5,195 nt of DNA. Origin: Verrucomicrobiales bacterium (GTDB lineage Bacteria; Verrucomicrobiota; Verrucomicrobiia; Limisphaerales; Palsa-1400). The stretch is taken from the NCBI GenBank assembly GCA_028293405.1, contig JAQGOW010000175.1, forward strand, positions 1-5,195, in the 5' to 3' direction. Both the position numbers and the translations under genes were made by a program. Positions 1 through 5,195 of the stretch are shown piece after piece. Numbering within the stretch: the first letter of the stretch is position 1; each line of letters begins with the position of its first letter. The notes below the pieces were generated by a model that saw only the letters and a program-made list of their open reading frames with translations, was not told where the DNA came from and did not search any database.

Positions 1-20
1 GAGTGGTAGGTTGGCCTCAA

Positions 21-668
21 ATGGAACGAAAATGGTTTTTGCCTGGGCCCGCCGTATGGCCTCTTTCGCTGACATTGCTGCGTTTGGTTCTTGGGCCGGT
101 GGCCATTTTGATCGCGGTTGAAAATTGGCCGCACCACCTGTTTGTGCCGATTCTCATGGCCGGGATTCTCAGTGACTATTTTGATGGAGTGCTGGCGCGC
201 AGGTTCAACGTGGCGTTTCCGTGGGTGCGCCGGTTGGACAGTGTGACTGACGTCGTGTTTTATCTCTGCATCTTGGTTTCTGCCTGGCTGGTGTCGCGCT
301 CGACAATAGTCGGCGGGCTTGTTCCGGTGATGGTGATGGTGGTGGGTGAGTTGGTTTGTCATGGGGTTGGCTTGGTGAAGTTCAAGGCGGTGCCAGCGGT
401 GCATGCGATTTCGGCGAAGGTCTATGGACTCTGTGTTTTTATCGCGTGTTTGGGCGTGATTTCCTACGGCGCAGGGCCATGGATGTTGTGGGGGTTGGCC
501 GTGGTTTCGGTTATCGCCAACGGGGAGATTGTTGTGATTTTAGTGCTCTCGAAGGAGGCGCCGGTTGATGTGCTTTCAATTTTTCATTTTAGAAACGAAC
601 AGGCGAGGCGCGCACGTGTCGGGCGGGAACCAACGGGAAGGGAAGCATACGAACTCATGTTCCGGTGA
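21..668 (+). CDS. CDP-alcohol phosphatidyltransferase family membrane protein
   Basis: Integral-membrane enzyme of the family that transfers a phosphoryl-alcohol group from a CDP-linked donor (usually CDP-diacylglycerol) to an alcohol, as in phospholipid synthesis. The 215-residue protein opens with PLSLTLLRLVLGP (14-26), the usual entry to the first helix, and has about six hydrophobic segments. The signature D-x2-DG-x2-AR-x8-G-x3-D-x3-D is read at D52, D55, G56, A59, R60, D73 and D77. All four aspartates are present, but the spacer glycine is V69. The last 35 or so residues form an Arg-rich tail. I chose ATG 21, behind a weak TAGG at 7-10. The frame is open to the window edge and also has a GTG at 3, so a longer 5' end is possible. 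Length is normal for the family. The alcohol acceptor cannot be told from sequence, so neither PgsA nor PssA is assigned. Confidence 0.9.
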   Translation: MERKWFLPGPAVWPLSLTLLRLVLGPVAILIAVENWPHHLFVPILMAGILSDYFDGVLARRFNVAFPWVRRLDSVTDVVFYLCILVSAWLVSRSTIVGGLVPVMVMVVGELVCHGVGLVKFKAVPAVHAISAKVYGLCVFIACLGVISYGAGPWMLWGLAVVSVIANGEIVVILVLSKEAPVDVLSIFHFRNEQARRARVGREPTGREAYELMFR

Positions 669-719
669 AATGACTATTGTGAGTGTTGAACTTCCCCCCA
701 ACGTTCTTTCTGCTGCGAA

Positions 720-735
720 TGGCACTTTTGCTGCT
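720..735 (+). promoter_or_regulatory. Sigma-54-type (-24/-12) promoter-like element, copy 1
   Basis: The sequence is TGGCACTTTTGCTGCT. Against the sigma-54 consensus TGGCACG-N4-TTGCW it matches the whole TGGCAC block (-24) and TGCT of the -12 block, with GG (721-722) and GC (733-734) exactly 12 bases apart. The mismatches are G to T after TGGCAC and the first T of TTGC to C. Predicted transcription start is about 745-746, giving a leader of about 85 bases before the ATG at 830. An identical 16-mer lies at 1307-1322, in front of the next gene. No enhancer-binding activator gene is in the window, so the inducing signal is unknown. Confidence 0.6.
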
Positions 736-829
736 GATTCTTTCCTTTGACAGGCTCCTTTTGACTGATTGCGACAGAAGAGGTGCGCATTTGTGGGGGC
801 TGGATGAAGAATTTTGGTCGGAATATTCA

Positions 830-1216
830 ATGAATTTTCAAGCTCGATTGACAGCGGTGTTTGCGGCGTTTATCGCGGTGGGGATTTACGTCAATTTGTT
901 TTCGGAGTCGGCGCGAAAGGACGTGCAGCCCAGGTTGTATTCGGCGACCACGAACGAGGTGATTGCGGCGCTCGGGCGGCCGTTCAGGATGGTCGATGGA
1001 ACTAATTTCACGGAGAGCGCGGATCAGATGGAGGAGGAAGGGAATCCGGTAAGCTCTGGTGATATGCGAGCGAAAGGACGGGTCTGGCTTTATCCGCAAG
1101 GCCGTGCGACTGGAACAGGGATGCGCCGCTATCAGACTATTTTCTTTGATGAACGCAATCGGGTTTATGGGGTCTTCACGACTTTTTGGATCAATGATAT
1201 TTGGCAGGAAAAGTAA
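830..1216 (+). CDS. Small membrane-anchored or exported protein, BamE/SmpA-like (tentative)
   Basis: A 128-residue protein of no firmly recognised family. Residues 5-24 are hydrophobic and follow a short N-terminus with one Arg, so this is an uncleaved anchor or a signal peptide placing the rest outside the cytoplasm. The body contains TTNEVIAALGRPF (40-52), then VWLYP (85-89), then YQTIFFDERNRVYGVF (101-116). The order 'helix with LGxP, W-x-Y, then a strand with FDxxxxV' resembles the small BamE/SmpA/OmlA fold; that is an impression of pattern, not a proven homology. The frame is open further upstream, with GTG 683 and ATG 719. I chose ATG 830 because the sigma-54-like element at 720-735 would otherwise lie inside the gene and because this start puts the hydrophobic segment at the N-terminus. 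A GGA at 821-823 or nearby is a weak ribosome site. It has its own leader on both sides and looks monocistronic. Confidence 0.7.
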   Translation: MNFQARLTAVFAAFIAVGIYVNLFSESARKDVQPRLYSATTNEVIAALGRPFRMVDGTNFTESADQMEEEGNPVSSGDMRAKGRVWLYPQGRATGTGMRRYQTIFFDERNRVYGVFTTFWINDIWQEK

Positions 1217-1306
1217 AAACGACAATGGATGAACGGAGCAGGGGAGCAGTCAGGCATTGGTACCATTGGTTTTCTCGATTTTACTCTCAAGCGTAGTCCT
1301 TGAACT

Positions 1307-1322
1307 TGGCACTTTTGCTGCT
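1307..1322 (+). promoter_or_regulatory. Sigma-54-type (-24/-12) promoter-like element, copy 2
   Basis: A second exact copy of TGGCACTTTTGCTGCT, 587 bases downstream of the first. GG is at 1308-1309 and GC at 1320-1321, the 12-base offset that sigma-54 holoenzyme requires. Here a T precedes the block, giving TTGGCAC, which fits the pyrimidine-TGGCAC consensus better than copy 1. Predicted start is about 1332-1333, about 83 bases before ATG 1416, almost the same leader length as for copy 1. Downstream similarity to copy 1 continues through ATTC-x-TTC-x2-TTGACA-x-GCT. A direct repeat ATTGGT-ACC-ATTGGT lies upstream at 1256-1270. Confidence 0.62.
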
Positions 1323-1404
1323 TTATTCGTTCTGTTGACACGCTTTAGCTGTTTTGTGCCCCAGCGTGGCTGTCGACGTAGAGGCCCTTTAACCCTAAGC
1401 AGCA

Positions 1405-1409
1405 AAGGA
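1405..1409 (+). promoter_or_regulatory. Ribosome binding site deciding the start at 1416
   Basis: AAGGA lies six bases before ATG 1416 and is the clearest Shine-Dalgarno sequence in the window. It selects this ATG over the TTG at 1257 that opens the longest frame. Confidence 0.7.
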
Positions 1410-1415
1410 ATAGAG

Positions 1416-2219
1416 ATGTTTTTTGATCAACCAATGATTTTACAGTCGAAGCAGGCGGATGGTCGGCACTGGCTGACGACGCTTGATGTGCCGCCTTTGC
1501 AGATTTGGCCGGTGGCGCCGAATCATTGTCGGGTGGGGCAATTCCTGGCGAGGTTGATCTCGGCGAAGCTGGCGAGTCTGAAGTCTGGTGTGCCTGAAGA
1601 AATGACTTTGACGAGAGATGACGTAACTGGTCTGAAAGCATTGGCACGTTATGCGGAGTTGAAGGCAGGCGAGGCGGAGGTGCGAGTTCGTTTGGTCATG
1701 ATGAATGGACCGGCTGACGCGGTGACGGAGTTGGAGGAGGACGAGGACTCGAAGTTCGTGACGCCACAACCGCCGTTGGGTTGGGAGAGCGATTACGACA
1801 CGTGGATTATGACGATCGGCCGGAATCTTGGCGTGGCTGTGCCGACGGCGGATTGCGAGAATGAATTTGAGAGGGCCATGGCCGGCGCGGCGGCAGAGGT
1901 GCAACGTCGATTGCCATCCATCCGCGAACGTTTTGTTGCCGGCATGCAAGGTTTAAACCTGGGATTAAAAGTCGGTTTGACGACGCGACAAGGCGACAAG
2001 GAGTACGTGTGGGTGCGCCCGACGGATTGGCAGGATGAAAACGCTTTGGTGTGCGTGCTGGAGAGTCAGCCGCGTGCGTGTGAGGGTTATAAACGCGGAC
2101 AGACGTTGAATTTGGCGATGGGCGAGTTGTTCGATTACGCGATCGGCAGTGAAGCCGGGTTGATCGATCCCGGACTGACGCAGCGGATCGCGGAGGATTA
2201 TGGGTTGGTGATTGGGTGA
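1416..2219 (+). CDS. DUF2314-like domain protein with an unrecognised N-terminal region
   Basis: A 267-residue, apparently cytoplasmic protein with no signal peptide or membrane segment from this start. The C-terminal part, about 166-245, resembles DUF2314. It has RERFVAGMQGLNLGLKVGL, then EYVWVRPTDW (196-205), a strand ALVCVLESQPR (210-220), GYKRGQTLNL (224-233) and FDYAIG (239-244). The family pattern is 'E-x-W-v ... G-x-L-x-x-x-P ... x-x-G-x-x-v ... D-W/Y'. The domain's function is not established. Residues 1-120 (QSKQADGRHWLTTLDVPP near the start, acidic ELEEDEDS at 105-112) match nothing I can name. ATG 1416 is supported by AAGGA at 1405-1409 and by the promoter-like element at 1307-1322, which would otherwise fall inside the gene. 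The gene stops 46 bases before the DUF1697 gene, so co-transcription with it is possible. Confidence 0.85.
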   Translation: MFFDQPMILQSKQADGRHWLTTLDVPPLQIWPVAPNHCRVGQFLARLISAKLASLKSGVPEEMTLTRDDVTGLKALARYAELKAGEAEVRVRLVMMNGPADAVTELEEDEDSKFVTPQPPLGWESDYDTWIMTIGRNLGVAVPTADCENEFERAMAGAAAEVQRRLPSIRERFVAGMQGLNLGLKVGLTTRQGDKEYVWVRPTDWQDENALVCVLESQPRACEGYKRGQTLNLAMGELFDYAIGSEAGLIDPGLTQRIAEDYGLVIG

Positions 2220-2265
2220 TAAAGAGCGCTTCCGAACGGAAAACTTCAGTGGCACCGTTAGTCTG

Positions 2266-2781
2266 ATGCCGAGATACGTTGCATTTCTTCGTGGGGTGAG
2301 CCCGATGAATCTTAAGATGTCCGATCTCAAGAAGTGTCTTGAGGGCGCCGGTTTTACGAACGTGAAGACGCTGCTGTCGAGCGGGAATGTGGCTTTTGAT
2401 AGTTCGACGAAATCGGATGCTGCCATTGAACGGCAAATCGATACGGCATTGTTAAAAGACGTTGGTCGTAGCTTTCTTACGATCGTGCGGTCGGTGGCGG
2501 AACTTCAGGCGTTGATCGACTCGGACCCTTACCAAGATTTCAAAATTGTTTCTGATGCGAAGCGGGTGGTGACGTTCGCGCGCAAGCTCTCGGAACCCAA
2601 ACAACGTTTACCAATTGAAAAGGATGGCGCGCGCATCTTGATCGCACGAGAACGCGAGGCGTTTAGCGCGTATGTGCCTGGCCCGCGCGGGCCGGTATTT
2701 ATGCAATTGATCGAGACGACTTTTGGACGCGACGTGACGACTCGGACGTGGGAGACGGTGAAGAAATGTGCGAAGGGTTGA
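2266..2781 (+). CDS. DUF1697 family protein
   Basis: A 171-residue soluble protein covering the whole DUF1697 (PF08002) length. Family landmarks are MPRYVAFLRGV (1-11), DLKKCLEGAGFTNVKT (20-35), the LSSGNVAF block (37-44) and the C-terminal TTRTWETV (158-165). The usual loop 'GINVGGKNKVPM' is replaced by the shorter GVSPMNLKM (10-18), a form I associate with one subgroup of the family. The biochemical role is unknown; such genes are common and scattered in bacteria. ATG 2266 starts exactly at the conserved MPRYVAFLRG. The frame extends to 2212, but those 18 residues are not family-like. No clear ribosome site precedes it. It lies 46 bases after the preceding gene and may share its transcript. 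Confidence 0.93.
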   Translation: MPRYVAFLRGVSPMNLKMSDLKKCLEGAGFTNVKTLLSSGNVAFDSSTKSDAAIERQIDTALLKDVGRSFLTIVRSVAELQALIDSDPYQDFKIVSDAKRVVTFARKLSEPKQRLPIEKDGARILIAREREAFSAYVPGPRGPVFMQLIETTFGRDVTTRTWETVKKCAKG

Positions 2782-2893
2782 GGGGCGTATCCTCCTGCAC
2801 GCGTAGCGAACCGACACACCGCCCTGACTGCGAAGGTATGATTTGTGTTTAAGTTGGCGTTGTCGTATGTGAAAAGAACTCAGCTGACATTCT

Positions 2894-3328
2894 ATGAATA
2901 AAATCTTCTGCATCGGACTAGCTGTTGTGACGTTGTTGACGGCTTGTTCTAGAACTAATCCCAACGATATCGAACGCTTGAAGGGGACTTGGAAGCCGGT
3001 GACTGCCGAACTCGGCGGCAAGCAACTACCCGCAACTGTTCTGAATTCAATCAGCCTAAAACTTGATAGCAATCGATATGAAGTCATTGCAGATGGCAGT
3101 CCTGACCGGGGCGACTATTCATTAGATGCGGCGACCGACCCCAAAGGAATGACAATCACCGGGACTGAAGGGCCGAATAAGGGAAAGTCTTTCCCGTGCA
3201 TCTACGAGATTCAAGGCGATACATTGCGGATTTGTTACGATTTGTCAGGCGCGAAGCGACCCGCCGAATTCAAAAGTGCTCCACAGACGAAGATTTTTCT
3301 GGTGACCTACGGACGTAAAAGGGAATAG
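2894..3328 (+). CDS. TIGR03067-domain lipoprotein
   Basis: A 144-residue lipoprotein. A short positively charged start (MNK) and a hydrophobic stretch lead to the lipobox LTAC (15-18), with Cys18 as the predicted lipidation site. Ser at +2 argues for the outer membrane under the E. coli rule, which may not hold here. The body is one TIGR03067-type domain: L-x-G-x-W (29-33, LKGTW), GGKQLP (41-46), a basic-acidic middle with GDYSLD (73-78), DPKGMTI (82-88), CIYEIQGDTLRICYD (102-116) and RPAEF (122-126). The family is abundant and multi-copy in Planctomycetota and Verrucomicrobiota, is predicted to be a small lipocalin-like barrel, and has no known ligand. It is separated from its neighbours by 112 and 75 bases, so it may be its own unit. 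No strong ribosome site is visible before ATG 2894. Confidence 0.88.
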   Translation: MNKIFCIGLAVVTLLTACSRTNPNDIERLKGTWKPVTAELGGKQLPATVLNSISLKLDSNRYEVIADGSPDRGDYSLDAATDPKGMTITGTEGPNKGKSFPCIYEIQGDTLRICYDLSGAKRPAEFKSAPQTKIFLVTYGRKRE

Positions 3329-3337
3329 CGAGGAAGG

Positions 3338-3361
3338 CTTGCGAACACGTTTTGTCGCGAG
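3338..3361 (+). other. Imperfect hairpin just after the lipoprotein gene
   Basis: CTTGCGA (3338-3344) can pair with TCGCGAG (3355-3361) as a 7-bp stem with one G-U pair and a 10-base loop. It begins nine bases after the stop at 3328. There is no T-tract after it, so it is not a classical intrinsic terminator. It could slow transcription or protect an RNA end, or be chance. Confidence 0.25.
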
Positions 3362-3403
3362 AGAAACCTTTGCTTTAGTAACTCTTTATCGTATTCGGGA
3401 ACA

Positions 3404-4789
3404 ATGCTACTGCGTCTCCTTCTTTTTGTGCTGCTCGCACAACGTATCTGCGCTGAAACCATCCCGGCACAAGCGGGTTGGGCGGAGGTGGATATCACGC
3501 CGCCGCTCGGGGTCGAAATGGGTGGGCGCGGGCCGACGGAGACCGTTGGTAAACGGGTGTTGGATCCGCTCAAGGCACAGGTGCTGTATCTCAAGGACAG
3601 CAAAGGCGCGGGGTTTGCGCTGGTGTCGTTTGATTTGGTTGGGATGCCGCACGAATTAAGTGATCGCATTCGCACGATGCTCGTTCATGAACTGGGGGTG
3701 GATTGGAATTTGACGGTGCTAAATGTTTCGCACACGCACAGTGGGCCGCAGATGAACTTCGCAATCATGGCGGTGCTTCAGCCAACGCCGCAGAATCAAA
3801 TCGATTTTCAAAATGCGGTTTACGAAAAAATTTTGCAGGCGACGCGGGCAGCGGCGAAAGCGGTGAAGCCGGTGAAGGTGGAGGTGTTTGAAGGGAAGTC
3901 GCAGATTGCGATCAATCGGCGTGGGCACGACAAAAATGGCCAGCCATCGATGCGGCCGAATCCGGACGGGCCGATTGCGGACAAACTTTGGGTTTTAAAA
4001 CTGTCGCCGCTCGACGCGTCTGCACCGGCTGTAATCTTTTCGTATGCGTGTCATCCCGTGATTGTCTACACCTACGCGGGGAATGCGATTTCGGCGGATT
4101 TCCCGGGGCAGGCGCGTAATGAATTGCGCAAACAGCTTGGTGAGACGGCCCATCTACAATTTGTGCAAGGTTTGGCTGGCGATGTTCGGCCGCGCGCACT
4201 GGCGAACTTGCAGATGACTGGTTTTCGCACTGCCAAGCCGGACGATGCTGCGAATGTCGGAAAGCAATTGGCGAGCGACGTCTTAGCGGCATTGAAGTCG
4301 ACGCCGAAAGTTTTGAACCTAAACCTTTCGGCTGAGTTGGAGCGTCCGTTTTTGCCGCGCGATAATCCGCCGCCACGCGCGCAATACGAAAAATTGCTCG
4401 TCGACGCAAAAGGGGAGCGGCAGCGCAATATCGCTAACTATTGGCTGCAACGTTACGACAGCGGCGTTGGTTTTTCGAAGGGCGACGCCTGGCCGACGGG
4501 GTTGATTCGGTTGGCGGACAATCAGTGGGTTTGTTATTTGGCCGGTGAACCGTGTGTGGAATGGGGGCCAAAAGTTTCCAAATGGCTCGCACCGCGAGAT
4601 GTCGTGTTCTGGGGTTACAGCCAGGAGACGATCACGTATTTGCCGACGGCTGAGATGTTGCCCGCCGGCGGTTATGAAGTGCTCGAGTGCAATCGCGCGC
4701 GCGGCAGTTCGCCTGCGCCGTTTGGGCCGGGCATTGATGAATCGATGCATCGAAGTTTGCAGCGACAATTGCGCGCGATTGGCGAGTGA
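3404..4789 (+). CDS. Exported neutral/alkaline ceramidase-like (PF04734 N-domain) protein with altered active site
   Basis: A 461-residue secreted protein. Residues 1-17 (MLLRLLLFVLLAQRICA) form a signal peptide with cleavage after A17. The neutral ceramidase catalytic domain then starts at AEVDITPPLG (27-36). Metal-site landmarks are SHTHSGP (109-115), ACHPV (215-219), SADFPG (230-235), GE at 381-382 and YLPT (412-415). They correspond to the two His, Glu and Tyr zinc ligands of the family. The hexapeptide GDVSPN, whose Ser is the catalytic residue in characterised neutral ceramidases, here reads GDVRPR (259-264). The C-terminal immunoglobulin-like domain of true ceramidases (usually over 600 residues) is absent. 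I infer a zinc hydrolase-like exported protein of unknown substrate, not a proven ceramidase. ATG 3404 is preceded by GGGA at 3397-3400, unusually close. It overlaps the next gene by GTGA and is probably co-transcribed with it. Confidence 0.92.
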   Translation: MLLRLLLFVLLAQRICAETIPAQAGWAEVDITPPLGVEMGGRGPTETVGKRVLDPLKAQVLYLKDSKGAGFALVSFDLVGMPHELSDRIRTMLVHELGVDWNLTVLNVSHTHSGPQMNFAIMAVLQPTPQNQIDFQNAVYEKILQATRAAAKAVKPVKVEVFEGKSQIAINRRGHDKNGQPSMRPNPDGPIADKLWVLKLSPLDASAPAVIFSYACHPVIVYTYAGNAISADFPGQARNELRKQLGETAHLQFVQGLAGDVRPRALANLQMTGFRTAKPDDAANVGKQLASDVLAALKSTPKVLNLNLSAELERPFLPRDNPPPRAQYEKLLVDAKGERQRNIANYWLQRYDSGVGFSKGDAWPTGLIRLADNQWVCYLAGEPCVEWGPKVSKWLAPRDVVFWGYSQETITYLPTAEMLPAGGYEVLECNRARGSSPAPFGPGIDESMHRSLQRQLRAIGE

Positions 4790-5195
4790 GGCTATTCTGT
4801 TCACCTGTGCGTTGTTTCGCTGCAAAATTTTCGCGGATTGCGTCGGTGTTCGTCGCGCTTGCGACGGCAGTGCAGTGTCTTGGCCAGACAATGTCGTCGC
4901 AGGGCCTGCGTGCAACGTTTGTTGCCGCTGACGGAAAAACTACCGACACCAAAACCACGCCGACACTCGCGTTGTATGTGCCGGAAGGGGAGCCGCCGAC
5001 GAGTTTTCTGCCGGGCGGAAAATTTCGTGTGACGTGGTCCGGGTTCATTCGGGCGGATTTGCGCGACGAGATTAGTTTCCAAGCCGAGGCCAATGGGACT
5101 TTCAAACTTGAGATTGGAGGCGCGACGGTGTTGGACGTTGCGGATACAAAAGGCCCGAGCCCGTTCAGCGAACCGGTGCGGTTGACAAAGGGGTT
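4786..5195 (+). CDS. Secreted PA14-like domain protein, 3' end beyond the window
   Basis: An open frame with no stop before the window end, so only the N-terminal 136 or so residues are seen. From GTG 4807 it reads a basic start, a hydrophobic stretch (IASVFVALATAVQCLG) and likely cleavage before QTMSSQ, followed by GLRATFVAADG. Then come a run of Thr, LALYVPEGEPPTSFLPGG, VTWSGFIRADLRDEISFQAEANG, FKLEIGG and PVRLTKG. That order is what I know from PA14-type beta-sandwich domains in large secreted proteins of Verrucomicrobiota and Planctomycetota, often joined further on to cytochrome c or heme-binding domains. Whether such a domain follows cannot be seen. GTG 4786 overlaps the previous stop as GTGA, favouring translational coupling; GTG 4807 is the alternative and gives a tidier signal peptide. 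It is probably in an operon with the ceramidase-like gene. Confidence 0.82.
   Translation, partial: MRLFCSPVRCFAAKFSRIASVFVALATAVQCLGQTMSSQGLRATFVAADGKTTDTKTTPTLALYVPEGEPPTSFLPGGKFRVTWSGFIRADLRDEISFQAEANGTFKLEIGGATVLDVADTKGPSPFSEPVRLTKG

Noticed and set aside
684..701. GTTG and CAAC around a C-tract after the first gene, as a terminator
   Set aside because: The stem is only four base pairs and there is no following T-run.
2251..2270. A further TGGCAC just before the DUF1697 start, as a third sigma-54 site
   Set aside because: There is no GC doublet 12 bases after the GG, and the bases after TGGCAC do not resemble the two real copies.
1807..2436. Minus-strand open frame of 209 codons
   Set aside because: It lies opposite two well-supported + strand genes, crosses their junction, and its translation is Arg/His/Pro-rich as expected for an antisense shadow.
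2779..2794. GAGG/CCTC hairpin after the DUF1697 gene
   Set aside because: A four-base stem without a T-tract is too weak to call a terminator.
2843..2871. TTGTGT, 17 bases, TATGTG before the lipoprotein gene as a sigma-70 promoter
   Set aside because: The spacing is right, but each box matches the consensus at only about three of six positions, which is expected by chance.
4319..4915. Minus-strand open frame of 198 codons
   Set aside because: It is antisense to the conserved C-terminal half of the ceramidase-like protein and the start of the PA14-like protein, with shadow-like composition and no domain.
4545..4931. Plus-strand frame of 128 codons overlapping the end of the ceramidase-like gene
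   Set aside because: It is out of frame with both real genes there and is Arg/Cys-rich without any recognisable motif.

Overview
The window looks like a piece of a bacterial chromosome from the Planctomycetota-Verrucomicrobiota side of the tree, most likely Verrucomicrobiota (inference). The reasons are a TIGR03067-type lipoprotein, an exported ceramidase-like hydrolase, and next to it a protein resembling the PA14-like module found on cytochrome-bearing proteins of these phyla. Ribosome binding sites are mostly weak, which also fits. All seven genes I support lie on the + strand. I see no rRNA, tRNA, CRISPR array, insertion sequence or phage gene, and the long minus-strand frames are shadows of real genes.

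Left part (1-2219): an integral-membrane CDP-alcohol phosphatidyltransferase (21-668) is followed by two single genes, each behind its own leader. These are a small membrane-anchored protein with a BamE/SmpA-like look (830-1216) and a 267-residue protein ending in a DUF2314-like domain (1416-2219). In each leader the identical 16-mer TGGCACTTTTGCTGCT occurs, at 720-735 and 1307-1322. It has the GG and GC doublets of a sigma-54 (RpoN) -24/-12 promoter at the correct spacing, and the similarity continues for about 20 bases downstream into a shared TTGACA. This duplicated promoter-like element is the most interesting signal here. It suggests the two genes are co-regulated and moves their likely starts well downstream of the longest open frames.

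Middle (2266-3328): a DUF1697 protein, then a short lipoprotein of the TIGR03067 family.

Right part (3404-5195): an exported neutral/alkaline ceramidase-like protein in which the catalytic GDVSPN hexapeptide reads GDVRPR. A secreted PA14-like protein follows, overlapping it by the four bases GTGA and running off the window end. The two are probably an operon acting on external substrates.

No defence system, mobile element or obviously new multi-gene system is visible. The novelty lies in the paired sigma-54-like elements, the altered active site of the ceramidase-like protein, and a non-canonical CDP-alcohol phosphotransferase motif.
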